From Acetobacteroides hydrogenigenes (GTDB lineage Bacteria; Bacteroidota; Bacteroidia; Bacteroidales; ZOR0009): a stretch of DNA of 64,000 nucleotides. Positions 6,808 to 16,227 of the stretch are shown here, in pieces. Numbering within the stretch: position 1 is the stretch's first letter; each line of letters opens with the position of its first letter. The stretch is taken from contig NZ_SLWB01000012.1 in assembly GCF_004340205.1 (NCBI RefSeq), positions 1 through 64,000 of the forward strand, written 5' to 3'. Under the pieces are notes generated by a model. The model had not been told where the DNA came from and made no database searches. It saw only the letters and a program-made list of their open reading frames with translations. The translations under genes were made by a program, and so were the position numbers.

Positions 6808-9132
6808 TTAGTTCAGCTCGTAACCAATAATGGTGGTAGAGCCATTCGTGTCGCCATCGGCAACAAAAGTTGCCTTAACTTTTTTCGTATTTCCCGTAAG
6901 CTTACTGAACGAAATATCAGCAGAAACAAGCCTATCGCCATCCAAAGAGCCTAGGTTATTCAGCAGCTGCTGCACCTCCGTCTCATTCATAAGCTGATCG
7001 AGATGCTGCCCAATAACAGCCGATGGCACATTACCAAATATTCCGCTAGCAACCTCGTTGCAGTCAAGAATGGTAAGGTCTCGGCTAATGGTTATGGAAA
7101 CGAACGCCTGATCGATCGCCTTTTGAAGCAGATCGCTCTTTTGCGACTTACGCTTCATCTCCTCCTGGGTGGCGTGCAGCTCTTCGATGTTCTGACGCAT
7201 CTCCTCTTCCTGTGCGGCCATCTCCTCGGCCTGCATCTGCGATACCTGCAGCAGCTCGTTGGTACGTGCATTAACCTTTATGGATACAAGCGATGCGGCA
7301 AAGGTTTCGGCAATACGCTCCAGGTAAACCTTTTTATGATCGTCAATTTTAAAGAACGAGGCAACCTCAATGATTCCAATCACCATTTCGTTGTGGATAA
7401 GCGGAACCAGCATTAGCACTTTTGGCTTCGAAGTTCCCAAACCAGAGGTAATGCTTATGTAATCGTCAGGAATCTCGGTAAGCTCAATAGGAGCCTTTTC
7501 GAAGTAACAGGCACCAAGCAATCCTTCTTCTAAAAGGAAGCGCCCCTGTGCCATTTTTATACGGTCCCAGGCAATACAAGCCACCATCTCGAAGAACTTA
7601 TCATCCTCCTCGTTGTCGTTAAGCAGGTATAGCGCACCTTGGTTGGCCCCAAGATCGTTAACCAACAGCCTAACAATATTGTTGTATAATGTCTTTGTAT
7701 CGCCCGTATCGTTACGCAATTCCTGACCAAACTTAGCAACGCTTCGCTCTACCCAAGCCTGCTTGGCATCTTCTTCCTTCCTTACTTTTTCCTCTTTTGC
7801 AGCTTTTTCGAGGCTGTCGCGCATCTTAATCAGCGAGTTGCCCAAGCGATCGCCCTCGCCTTTCGAGTCGAGCCTTGCGGCCAAGTCCCCACTACCAATG
7901 GCATTGGCAAAATCCGACATCTCGCCAATAGAATGGTAAAGGCTATTAAGCGAGTTAGCCATGGTTTCAATTTCGTCGTCGGTCTTAATCTCGATGGTAG
8001 AGGCCCTATCGTAGTTGCCATCACCAAGATCCTTCAGCACAGAGGTAACCTTCTCCACAGGATCGACTATACCTTTAACAATTCGAACCGTAACTAGGTA
8101 GATTATCAATATTGCAATAACAATGAGAATAATTCCTGCTAGAACAGTCTCAATAATAGCGCTTCTAATAAACGAGTATGGGATTAGCAGAATGGAATGC
8201 TCTCCCTTGTTGAATATCTCAGATTCGCTAACATAGGCAATGTAGTTCTTTCCATCCTCGTCGTAGTAGGTGTAAAATCCGGAGTCTTTACTTGTCAACG
8301 CCTCCATCAACTTCTCATTCCGGCTATGCTGATTGGCAAGAACTTCAGCTGCAGCCTTACCAACTTTATCCTCCTTATCGTATAGAACTAGGTTCTGCGT
8401 TGCATCTACAACAAAGAATCGTCCTTCCTGCTCTTTTAGCGACTCCTTTATCTCCTTATTAATATGCGAAATATTGATATCGGCACCAATAACCCCCTTA
8501 ACTGCATTTCCAACAACTATGGGAGATGAAACGCTAATCATCAGAATTTGCGTATTGCCATCATAATCGTCTAGGTAAGGCTTTGTGATGTAAATGTTCT
8601 TGGAGTTTTTAGGGCCTAAGTAGTATTCGCTGTTAAGCGATTCGCTGTCGGCTGACGTGCTGTTGTTTTTCAGATCGACAGCGCCACCATTTCGATAGAT
8701 TGTTGCACAAAACCGACCGCTAGACGAAGAGCTTAGGGCTCCTAACAACTGGGCATCAAGACTATCAATCGCCATTGGCTCCCAATCTGTCCAAAAAGAA
8801 AGGATATCCTCAGAACTTGAAGCTAGCGCTTCTCTTAGCTCCTTCACAACAACGGGTCTACGCTCCTGTCGAGGTACATTATAGATATTCTCAAACGCTA
8901 AATCCAAGGTTTGTACCTGCTTCATGCTTTGATTAATCTGAGAGGATAACAGTAAAGTACTCCCTTTTGATAACGCTTGAATAGTCAGTTCTTTCTCTTG
9001 TATTAGAGATGTTCGTACTCTAAGAACAGTAACTAGAGCCGTGAAAATAAATATAATGCTAATACTTCCAATTATGCTCAGCAGCATCCTACGCTTTAGG
9101 CTACCGCTAACAAACTTTTTGATCAACTTCAT
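6808..9132 (-). CDS. Membrane sensor: Cache, HAMP, GAF and PAS domains, no kinase
   Basis: The 774-residue protein has TM1 (about 17-38), a large extracytoplasmic double-Cache-like domain (about 40-320, including the FFVVDATQNLVLYDKEDKVG strand-turn), and TM2 (about 326-348). HAMP and HAMP-like helices follow (350-445), then GAF (about 475-620), a Glu-rich coiled coil (about 620-665) and a PAS-like domain (670-774). There is no histidine kinase, GGDEF, EAL or MCP signalling hairpin. It ends within the PAS region at a normal stop followed by a terminator, so it is not obviously truncated. Cache domains usually bind small ligands outside the membrane. Output must come through a partner, which is not evident nearby. 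Confidence 0.8.
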   Translation of the reverse strand: MKLIKKFVSGSLKRRMLLSIIGSISIIFIFTALVTVLRVRTSLIQEKELTIQALSKGSTLLLSSQINQSMKQVQTLDLAFENIYNVPRQERRPVVVKELREALASSSEDILSFWTDWEPMAIDSLDAQLLGALSSSSSGRFCATIYRNGGAVDLKNNSTSADSESLNSEYYLGPKNSKNIYITKPYLDDYDGNTQILMISVSSPIVVGNAVKGVIGADINISHINKEIKESLKEQEGRFFVVDATQNLVLYDKEDKVGKAAAEVLANQHSRNEKLMEALTSKDSGFYTYYDEDGKNYIAYVSESEIFNKGEHSILLIPYSFIRSAIIETVLAGIILIVIAILIIYLVTVRIVKGIVDPVEKVTSVLKDLGDGNYDRASTIEIKTDDEIETMANSLNSLYHSIGEMSDFANAIGSGDLAARLDSKGEGDRLGNSLIKMRDSLEKAAKEEKVRKEEDAKQAWVERSVAKFGQELRNDTGDTKTLYNNIVRLLVNDLGANQGALYLLNDNEEDDKFFEMVACIAWDRIKMAQGRFLLEEGLLGACYFEKAPIELTEIPDDYISITSGLGTSKPKVLMLVPLIHNEMVIGIIEVASFFKIDDHKKVYLERIAETFAASLVSIKVNARTNELLQVSQMQAEEMAAQEEEMRQNIEELHATQEEMKRKSQKSDLLQKAIDQAFVSITISRDLTILDCNEVASGIFGNVPSAVIGQHLDQLMNETEVQQLLNNLGSLDGDRLVSADISFSKLTGNTKKVKATFVADGDTNGSTTIIGYELN

Positions 9133-9504
9133 TCTAACAGCAAATACGATTTAAAATATGCGTAAGAAACGCTAGGCAAATATGTGCAATAAAGATGATT
9201 TAAAAAAACAAATGCCATCTTTCGCGCCTAAGCAATACACTAAATGAAAAGCTTTTACAAACACAACTTAACATAAACCGCAAATTATCAACAGCATAAA
9301 TAAGCCATTCTATTCTTTATAAAAATTTTAATTTAACATTAAACGACTCTCATCATCGTAACAGTGATAGGTAATCTCCAATAAAGCCTACTTTGTCAAA
9401 GACAAAAAACACATTCATAACCATCCCATACAAGCAAATTCTCCTTGTATTCAAAATTAAAATACCTTTGCACCTTGTAAGTTTAGCATTAACAGCGATT
9501 GAGT
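9133..9504. other. AT-rich divergent intergenic region
   Basis: This gap separates the minus-strand sensor from the plus-strand sigma factor and must hold both promoters. Only the sigma-factor promoter is recognisable (9445-9470). I see no other structure. Confidence 0.5.
9445..9470 (+). promoter_or_regulatory. Bacteroidetes-type promoter of the sigma factor operon
   Basis: A TTG at 9445-9447 is followed after 15 bases by TACCTTTG at 9463-9470, matching TAnnTTTG exactly. The spacing is shorter than the usual 19-21. The start codon lies 35 bases downstream. Confidence 0.55.
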
Positions 9505-10077
9505 ATGCAGGTAAGTTTCTTATGGGAAAGATTTAAAAAAGGAGATGCAGCTGCATTCGAAACGCTATACAATAACCATATTGATGAGCTGCTACGGTAT
9601 GGCAGCCGGTTTACCCGCGACACTACGCTTATTGAAGACTGCATCCACGATCTGTTTGTTCGTCTATACGAGCGGCGGGATAGCCTAAACAGTCCAAACT
9701 CCTTAAAAGCATACCTGCTAACATCGCTTAGGCGCGAGATACTCCTAAACATCAAGCGCCAAAATGTACCTCAGAAAGATATTTCGCAATCCGAGTTCAT
9801 CCTTGATATCGATATTGAACAGGCAATTATCCGATCGGAGCTAAAGCAAGAGCAGCTAGAACAAGTACAACAAGTGATCGATAGCCTTAGCGATCGGCAG
9901 CGCGAGGTTATCTTCCTAAGCTTCTACAACGGATTGTCCAACGACGAGATATCCCAAATTCTTGGGATCAACAACCAATCGGTTCGCAACCTGCTCTCGC
10001 AGGGGTTAAAGCGCATGCGCAGCGAGACTCAGCTACCGTCGCTTCTGCTCATAACCACCCTCTCCAAATTCATTTAA
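9505..10077 (+). CDS. ECF-type RNA polymerase sigma factor, FecI-like
   Basis: The 190-residue sigma-70 family factor contains region 2 (about residues 12-60, with EDCIHDLFVRLYERRD for -10 recognition and core binding) and region 4 (about 120-175). Region 4 carries the helix-turn-helix LSNDEISQILGINNQSVRNLL. It is followed by FecR, a TonB receptor with STN domain and a DUF4249 lipoprotein, the classical order of a cell-surface signalling operon. The sigma factor is expected to be held inactive by FecR until the receptor is occupied. The ATG at 9505 is preferred to a TTG two codons earlier. Confidence 0.9.
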   Translation: MQVSFLWERFKKGDAAAFETLYNNHIDELLRYGSRFTRDTTLIEDCIHDLFVRLYERRDSLNSPNSLKAYLLTSLRREILLNIKRQNVPQKDISQSEFILDIDIEQAIIRSELKQEQLEQVQQVIDSLSDRQREVIFLSFYNGLSNDEISQILGINNQSVRNLLSQGLKRMRSETQLPSLLLITTLSKFI

Positions 10078-10141
10078 CACTATTTTGCCGTTATAGGCAA
10101 GTACAAAACCATTCCTTCTCGCTCTTTGGGGTATAAAGAGC

Positions 10142-11116
10142 ATGAAAATGGATCAGAAAAAGATAAACGAGCTGCTCGAACAGGAGGGCTTTATCCAATG
10201 GCTTTTCACTTCGAGCCCCGAAAGCCCATGGAACAGCTGGTACAAGCAAAACCTCGAAAACAGGCAGCTTGCCGATAAGCTAAGAACAGAGCTCAAATCG
10301 TTCCCTTTAAAAGGTGACGATGCTGAAAGGGTAAATAAATTTCTACTGCGGAATCGTATTGCTGAAACTATAGCTAGAAGCACATCAGCAAATCGTAGAG
10401 GATACCTTCTTAAAGTAACCAAGTGGGCTGCCGCTGCAGCCCTTGTAGGCATTATCTCGGTTTCGGCTCTAATCCTTAATGGGCGCAAGCTTATTGTTAC
10501 ACCAAACGGAGCACAACAAGCGATAGTGCTCCCCGATGGTTCGAAGGCAAAGCTCAACTCTGGATCATCCTTAGCCTACAACTCATTCCTGTGGAAGCTT
10601 ACGCCATCGGTAACCCTCGATGGAGAAGGGTATTTCTACGGCAATCACCAAAAAGGTTTTGGGGTAAAGACCTCGATAGGCGAGGTTAAGGTTCTCGGAA
10701 CCCAATTCAACGTTTACAGCCGCAACACCAAGTATAGGGTGGAGTGCTACCAGGGAAAAATTCAAGTTGGGACAAGCCTCCTAAATAAGCATGAAATACT
10801 TGAAGTTGGAGAATGCTTTAGCGCCGACATGCAAAGCAAAAAAGTTCACAGAGAACTGCTTTACTCCCAAATTACTGAGCCCAGATGGACCTCTGGTGAA
10901 TTCTACTTCGAAAAAGCAAGGTTTGAAGATGTTCTTAACGAGCTCGAGCGCCAGTTTAACATCAAGTTCGCAAGAAAAGACAGCTTTAAGAATCTATCCT
11001 ACACAGGCTACTTCAACACCAAAGATGTAAACGTTGCCCTAAAGATGACCCTAAGTCCCCTTGGCATTGGCTACAAAACATCAAGAAACGAGATTATACT
11101 AACAGAAAAGGAATAG
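10142..11116 (+). CDS. FecR-family anti-sigma factor
   Basis: This 324-residue inner-membrane protein should sequester the sigma factor encoded just upstream and respond to the downstream receptor. Residues 1-90 form the cytoplasmic sigma-binding part. A single membrane helix lies at about 92-111 (WAAAAALVGIISVSALIL). The periplasmic FecR domain (about 115-210, with LPDGSKAKLNSGSSLAY) follows, and then a DUF4974-type C-terminal domain (about 250-322). The gene begins 64 bases after the sigma factor gene and ends three bases before the TonB receptor start, so co-transcription is likely. A second ATG two codons in is also possible. Confidence 0.9.
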   Translation: MKMDQKKINELLEQEGFIQWLFTSSPESPWNSWYKQNLENRQLADKLRTELKSFPLKGDDAERVNKFLLRNRIAETIARSTSANRRGYLLKVTKWAAAAALVGIISVSALILNGRKLIVTPNGAQQAIVLPDGSKAKLNSGSSLAYNSFLWKLTPSVTLDGEGYFYGNHQKGFGVKTSIGEVKVLGTQFNVYSRNTKYRVECYQGKIQVGTSLLNKHEILEVGECFSADMQSKKVHRELLYSQITEPRWTSGEFYFEKARFEDVLNELERQFNIKFARKDSFKNLSYTGYFNTKDVNVALKMTLSPLGIGYKTSRNEIILTEKE

Positions 11117-11119
11117 TTC

Positions 11120-13786
11120 ATGCACATCAGACCCACAAAAATTAAAGTAACTCGAATTCTACTTCTCTTTCTGCTTGCCGTGCTGGGCATCGAGGTTCAG
11201 GCACAAGAAATGGTTAACGAGCGCTTCTACAAGATAACGCTAACACAGGCTCTAACCACGCTAGCAAAGAAGCACTACATCCATATTGCATACAACCCTA
11301 CCCTTACCGAAAAGGAACAGGAGAACTTAACCATTACCGACAAAAGCGTTGAAGATGCCCTTAAAATGCTCACCCGCAAAACCAGCCTTACGGTTCAAAA
11401 GGTAGAGTCCAGATCGTACATTATTAAGGAGAAAACCAATTCAAATAACGATTCCCAATCGAATAGGAAAAAAAAATATACCATTAGCGGATATGTATCC
11501 CAAGAGGGCAGCGGCGAAAAGCTAATTGCCGCCAGCGTTGCCGTCGAAGGGAAAGCTGCAGGAGCCATCTCGAATGAGTTTGGCTTCTACAGCTTAACCC
11601 TCGAAGAAGGAAGCTACAACCTAATCTTCACCTTTGTCGGCTATCAACCAACTGTCCAAAAGGTAGATCTTTCAGAAAATCGCCAGATAAACGTATCGCT
11701 CAGCGAAGGTCAACGCATACAAGAAGTAGTTATTACCCAAAAGAAGGAGAACGAGCTACACTTGAGACCGCAAATGAGCCTCAACACGCTTTCGATGAGT
11801 CAGGTGAAGGTTACTCCTGTACTGTTTGGCGAAGCCGATGTCCTTAAAACCATACAGCTGCTACCTGGAGTTAAATCGGGTAGCGAAGGAACGTCGGGAA
11901 TATACGTTCGTGGAGGGACTCCCGATCAAAACTTAATACTTTTGGATGGGGTTCCGGTTTACAACGCCTCGCACATGCTCGGCTTCTTCTCCGTATTTAA
12001 CGCCGATGCCATCAACAGCACCCAGATCTACAAGGGTGGCTTTCCGGCACGATATGGCGAACGCCTTTCGTCGGTGATAGACGTACGAATGAAGGAAGGT
12101 AACATGCAGAAGTACGAAGGGGAATTTGCCATTGGCCTCATATCTTCGAAACTTAGCGTAAGCGGGCCTATCGTAAAAGACAAAACCTCGTTCATCGTAT
12201 CGGCTCGCCGTACCTATGCCGATCTGCTGATTAAGGGCGCAGAGCTACTTAATAAAGTAAAAGATGACGACAACAGCAACAATGATGTGGCAAACATCTA
12301 CTTTTACGATATCAACGCAAAGGTTAACCACAAATTTTCGGATACTGATAGGCTTTACCTGAGCTATTATGGAGGCAAAGACATCACCAAAGCAGAGACA
12401 AAGGATACCTATACCGAAGGTACTTCAACAACCAATGACAAAACCAGCCTAGACCTCAGCTGGGGGAACACCATTGGTGCTGTACGATGGAACCACATTT
12501 TTTCGCCCCAGCTTTTTGCCAACACAACGGCAACCTATACAAGGTATAGCTTCAACGTAAATACCGACTTTAAAAGCTCAACAACAAATAGTAGTTCTGA
12601 TCCAAAATACAACCGAAGCTCCAGCAGCTTTTTTTCCGGGATTGATGACCTAGGAGCAAAAGTTGATTTCGACTACTTACCCTCTACGGCTCACGCCATC
12701 AAGTTGGGAGCCTCGGCAACCTACCATACCTTCACCCCTTCGGCCAGCGAAAGTAGCGTTATAAACGAGGATGATCCTTCGTCAAACATCAAACAAAAAG
12801 AACGAAAAAAAACATACGCAAAAGAGCTCGCCATCTACGCCGAAGACACCTACGACATCAACCAAACCCTCAGCTTAAATGCAGGTGTAAGAGGGTCGCT
12901 CTTCTTGGTTGATGGAGCCAGCTACCATGCGGTAGAACCTCGGCTATCCTTCAACATTAAAACAACGGAATCATCTTCCGTCAAGCTTTCGTACGTGGAG
13001 ATGACCCAATACCTCCACTTCTTGACATCGGGATCGATGGCACTACCTTCCGACTTATGGGTTCCTACCACCAGTAAGGTAAAACCACAACGCTCCAAAC
13101 AGGTAGCGCTTGGCATCACCAAAACCCTCAACAAGTACAACCTTACACTCGAAACGTACTACAAAAAGATGGACAGGATTATCGAGTATAAGGATGGGGC
13201 TTACTTCGACGAAAACGACACAAGCTGGGAGGATAAAGTTACGGCAGGAAAAGGAACCGGATACGGCGTAGAGCTTATGGGCGAAAAGAGGAGTGGAAAG
13301 CTAACCGGATGGATATCCTACACGCTTAGCTGGGCAGATCGTAAGTTCGACGATCTTAACGCGGGACGCACCTTTCCCTTTAGTTACGATAAGCGACACG
13401 ACATTAGCGTTGTTCTTAACTACAAACCATCTAACCGTATTGATTTTGGGGCAACCTGGGTGTATAACACCGGAAGAGCCTTTACCCTTGGCACCGAAAC
13501 CTACAAGCCCTATACATCTGATATACCCAATGTAATAAGCAGCACCGAGGTTTCGAACAACAGCGACAGGAATAACATCAGGCTACCAGCCTACCATCGC
13601 TTCGATATAGGGGTTAACTTCCGAAAGAAGAAAAAATGGGGAGAGCGCACCTGGTCGGTAGGCGTTTACAACGTCTACAACCGGAAGAACACGTTCTTTG
13701 TATACCCCAACACCGAAAAGGGAACATTGAAGTCGTTCAGCCTCTTTACCGTAATCCCATCAATCAGCTACAGCTATAAATTTTAA
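11120..13786 (+). CDS. TonB-dependent receptor with STN signalling domain
   Basis: The 888-residue outer-membrane receptor starts with a signal peptide (about 1-28). An STN domain (about 35-105) follows, which in such receptors contacts FecR in the periplasm. Next come a carboxypeptidase-regulatory-like domain (about 122-200), a plug (about 225-330, with IYVRGGTPDQNLILLDGVPV) and a 22-strand-type barrel ending in an aromatic residue (SYSYKF). It is the input component of the sigma/FecR switch. The ligand is unknown; partnership with a DUF4249 lipoprotein rather than SusD argues against a typical glycan SusCD system. It is paralogous to the receptor at 17466-19790. Confidence 0.9.
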   Translation: MHIRPTKIKVTRILLLFLLAVLGIEVQAQEMVNERFYKITLTQALTTLAKKHYIHIAYNPTLTEKEQENLTITDKSVEDALKMLTRKTSLTVQKVESRSYIIKEKTNSNNDSQSNRKKKYTISGYVSQEGSGEKLIAASVAVEGKAAGAISNEFGFYSLTLEEGSYNLIFTFVGYQPTVQKVDLSENRQINVSLSEGQRIQEVVITQKKENELHLRPQMSLNTLSMSQVKVTPVLFGEADVLKTIQLLPGVKSGSEGTSGIYVRGGTPDQNLILLDGVPVYNASHMLGFFSVFNADAINSTQIYKGGFPARYGERLSSVIDVRMKEGNMQKYEGEFAIGLISSKLSVSGPIVKDKTSFIVSARRTYADLLIKGAELLNKVKDDDNSNNDVANIYFYDINAKVNHKFSDTDRLYLSYYGGKDITKAETKDTYTEGTSTTNDKTSLDLSWGNTIGAVRWNHIFSPQLFANTTATYTRYSFNVNTDFKSSTTNSSSDPKYNRSSSSFFSGIDDLGAKVDFDYLPSTAHAIKLGASATYHTFTPSASESSVINEDDPSSNIKQKERKKTYAKELAIYAEDTYDINQTLSLNAGVRGSLFLVDGASYHAVEPRLSFNIKTTESSSVKLSYVEMTQYLHFLTSGSMALPSDLWVPTTSKVKPQRSKQVALGITKTLNKYNLTLETYYKKMDRIIEYKDGAYFDENDTSWEDKVTAGKGTGYGVELMGEKRSGKLTGWISYTLSWADRKFDDLNAGRTFPFSYDKRHDISVVLNYKPSNRIDFGATWVYNTGRAFTLGTETYKPYTSDIPNVISSTEVSNNSDRNNIRLPAYHRFDIGVNFRKKKKWGERTWSVGVYNVYNRKNTFFVYPNTEKGTLKSFSLFTVIPSISYSYKF

Positions 13787-13790
13787 AACC

Positions 13791-14675
13791 ATGTACAAAA
13801 CAAGCAAAATACCATACGTTCTAGTAGCCATTCTAGCAGTAATGCTAACCGCTTGCGAGAAGGATATAAACCTACCCCTTCCTCAAAGCAAGACCAAACT
13901 AGTAATTAACTGCGGAGCAAACCCCGATAGCACCTGGAAGGTATACGTAGGACAAACCATCCCTCTATTCGACAAAGCATCTACCCCAAAAGAGATCGAC
14001 AACGCAGAGGTAACCATAAAATCGGAGGATGGAGAGATTCGCCTTAAACCGGAAGGAAATGGGATATACACATCACCCTTAAAGCCTACAATAGGTAAAA
14101 AGTACACCATTGAAGCTAAAGCAACGGGATTAACCACAGCTACAGCATCCTGTACGATTCCATCGCTGCCATCATTAGAGAATACCACAGTGCATAGAAC
14201 CGAATCGTCATACAAAAAAATCTACTACATCTCCGTTACCATTGACGACCCCTCCGAAACCGAAGATTACTACATTATAGAAGTGAGAGATGTAGTTGAA
14301 GATAAATCGAGATTATACCCATGGTATGAATACCACAACCTATACACGAAGGATATATTTTGTGAGAATGTATCGGAAGACGAATCGAACCGTCAGCTAC
14401 TGTTTAAGGATATCTCCTTTAACGGCGAGAAGAGGAAGATTCAATTCTATTTTGAAACTATCAATGAGTATAATGACAGAACAGAATGCATCGTTAAGCG
14501 CTGCAGCAAGGATTTCTGGGAGTATAAGCGTACGCTCTTCCTTTACGATGAGAATGTAGACTCGCCATTCACGCAGCCTGTCCAAATCCACACCAACGTT
14601 AGCAATGGTGTTGGCATATTTGGAGCATATACGAGCACCATTCAAATCATACGAACCAACCAAAATCCCATATAA
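13791..14675 (+). CDS. DUF4249-family lipoprotein, receptor partner
   Basis: This 294-residue protein begins with a lipoprotein signal; the lipobox cysteine is C22, followed by EKD, an acidic pattern typical of surface-exported Bacteroidota lipoproteins. The body is beta-rich and resembles DUF4249 proteins, with an early beta-sandwich containing the conserved KLVINCGANPDSTWKVYVGQ type of strand. The gene follows the receptor by four bases and completes the operon. It probably acts as a surface-exposed ligand-handling partner of the receptor; this is inferred from context only. Confidence 0.8.
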   Translation: MYKTSKIPYVLVAILAVMLTACEKDINLPLPQSKTKLVINCGANPDSTWKVYVGQTIPLFDKASTPKEIDNAEVTIKSEDGEIRLKPEGNGIYTSPLKPTIGKKYTIEAKATGLTTATASCTIPSLPSLENTTVHRTESSYKKIYYISVTIDDPSETEDYYIIEVRDVVEDKSRLYPWYEYHNLYTKDIFCENVSEDESNRQLLFKDISFNGEKRKIQFYFETINEYNDRTECIVKRCSKDFWEYKRTLFLYDENVDSPFTQPVQIHTNVSNGVGIFGAYTSTIQIIRTNQNPI

Positions 14676-14704
14676 TTTCTATTCCCTTAGCCTTAGGCTA
14701 AGAA

Positions 14705-14740
14705 AAGCCCGCCCAGTAGATAATACTCGGCGGGTTTCTT
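14705..14740 (+). terminator. Terminator of the sigma/FecR/TonB operon
   Basis: AAGCCCGCC (14705-14713) pairs with GGCGGGTTT (14729-14737), with additional AGTA/TACT pairing in the loop, followed by CTT. It is placed 30 bases after the DUF4249 stop. Confidence 0.75.
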
Positions 14741-14837
14741 ATATCATCTTGTCTAAGATGCTTCTTATGGAGCAATAAGGCTAAAGGGGTTGCAAAGCTT
14801 AAGCATATCAACAAAAAACTAGTATCTAAAAACAAAA

Positions 14838-14864
14838 AAGGTTCTCATGCTTGACGAGAACCTT
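14838..14864 (-). terminator. Minus-strand terminator after the SMR gene
   Basis: AAGGTTCTC (14838-14846) pairs with 14856-14864. On the minus strand it runs into TTTTTTGTTTTT. It lies about 30 bases past the SMR stop at 14895. Confidence 0.8.
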
Positions 14865-14894
14865 CAAAGGAGTATGAAAAACATTTTTCGGCTA

Positions 14895-15221
14895 CTAGTT
14901 TGACACCACTTTTAATCCAATAATCGATATTATAAGCGTTGTAAGGAAAAACACCCTCCAAAAGGTTGCCGGCTCGTTAAAGTAGAAGATGCCAACGAGT
15001 ACGGAGCCAACAGCACCAACACCAGTCCAAACGCCATAGGCAGTTCCAATGGGCAGCGTCTTTGTTGCCTGCAACAAGAGTAGCATGCTCACCGATAGGC
15101 AAAGCAAAAATCCGCCAAACCAAAGCTTAGAGGTTAGCCCTACCGTTTCGTTTGCCTTGCCCAAGCAGGTGGCAAAGCCCACCTCGAATAGCCCGGCAAC
15201 TATAAGAATTATCCAATTCAT
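14895..15221 (-). CDS. sugE: SMR-family exporter, SugE/Gdx subtype
   Basis: The 108-residue protein has four membrane helices. The conserved membrane glutamate is E13 (VAGLFEVGFA), and the GTAYGVWTGVGAVG signature matches the SugE/Gdx branch, whose characterised members export guanidinium in exchange for protons. It functions as an antiparallel dimer in known members. The ATG at 15221 (MNWIILIV) aligns with family starts and is preferred over an in-frame ATG at 15245. It follows the UbiA gene by 25 bases on the same strand and may be co-transcribed. I see no guanidine riboswitch upstream. Confidence 0.85.
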   Translation of the reverse strand: MNWIILIVAGLFEVGFATCLGKANETVGLTSKLWFGGFLLCLSVSMLLLLQATKTLPIGTAYGVWTGVGAVGSVLVGIFYFNEPATFWRVFFLTTLIISIIGLKVVSN

Positions 15222-15246
15222 CTGTTTAATACTTTCGATCCTCAAA

Positions 15247-16227
15247 TTAGCTAAGCTGGTAAACGTTGCTTAGCACAACGTAAAATATCACCGTATAAAA
15301 AACTCCGGCAAGCATTATAAGCTTTATCAGCAAGCTTGTGAGCCTATAGTGGGAAGGAGCCTTTGCCTTTACAATCCTAAAAAGAAGAATAGCAAAAGGG
15401 ATGGCAATTGTAAGGGTAATGTACGAGAGCGAGAGCCAGTCTACCTCCCCCGTAGGAAGCACGGAAAGGTATCCGAAGTAAATTCCGTAAATAGCGGCAA
15501 CCTCAACAGCAGCAGCAATGCATGCAACGACCTTAGCAGCCGTCATTCCAAAAGCTACGGGAATGGTATTTCGGCCGGTCTCCGCATCGCCATCGAAATC
15601 TTCCATATCCTTAACCACCTCGCGAATAAAGGTTGTGATAAACGCAAAGAAGGAAAACCCAACAACCCAGTAGGCTATTGCATTAAGGGTTATCTGATTT
15701 TGCTGCAGTACGGGAAGAATGGTTTTGGTAATTCGTGCCACCTCGAACATGAGCACAATAAGCGGAACCATTGCGGCCATCAACGAAATGATGAGATTAC
15801 CAACCAGCAGCTGCGCCTTGTAGGTGGTAGAGTAAAGCCAAAGCAGCCCCCCTACCAGCGGAAATATGAGCGCATACTGCCATACCCCCACGTAAAAAGA
15901 AGCAGCAATACCCAATAGCGAGCCTATGGTGCTTAGCACAAAATGCAGCTTTATGGCAAACTGCCGAGTAAAGGCCTTGCCCACCAGCACCCGATTAGGA
16001 CGATTAATGGAATCAGTCTTGGTATCGAAGTAGTCGTTTATAGCGTAACCGCCAGCAGCCAGCAGAACGGTGGCCAGCACCAGCATAGCGAACCAAAACT
16101 CCGACATCTGTAGCGACAGCCCTTTAATGGTAAGTATCGGGGCAATTATGCAAAAGCGAACGAGGTACTGGGTGATGGCAATCATCACCAGGTTGTTCAG
16201 CCGTACGAGCTTAAAGAGATTGTACAT
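15247..16227 (-). CDS. UbiA-family prenyltransferase
   Basis: This 326-residue polytopic membrane enzyme has both Asp-rich motifs of the UbiA superfamily: NDYFDTKTDSINRPNR (from N64) and KDMEDFDGDAETGRNT (near residue 205), which bind Mg-prenyl diphosphate. Bacteroidota homologues are usually annotated as geranylgeranylglycerol-phosphate geranylgeranyltransferase-like, but the acceptor is uncertain. The gene overlaps the KdsC-like gene by 17 bases, showing tight coupling. Roles in menaquinone or lipid synthesis are alternatives that the sequence alone does not settle. Confidence 0.85.
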   Translation of the reverse strand: MYNLFKLVRLNNLVMIAITQYLVRFCIIAPILTIKGLSLQMSEFWFAMLVLATVLLAAGGYAINDYFDTKTDSINRPNRVLVGKAFTRQFAIKLHFVLSTIGSLLGIAASFYVGVWQYALIFPLVGGLLWLYSTTYKAQLLVGNLIISLMAAMVPLIVLMFEVARITKTILPVLQQNQITLNAIAYWVVGFSFFAFITTFIREVVKDMEDFDGDAETGRNTIPVAFGMTAAKVVACIAAAVEVAAIYGIYFGYLSVLPTGEVDWLSLSYITLTIAIPFAILLFRIVKAKAPSHYRLTSLLIKLIMLAGVFYTVIFYVVLSNVYQLS

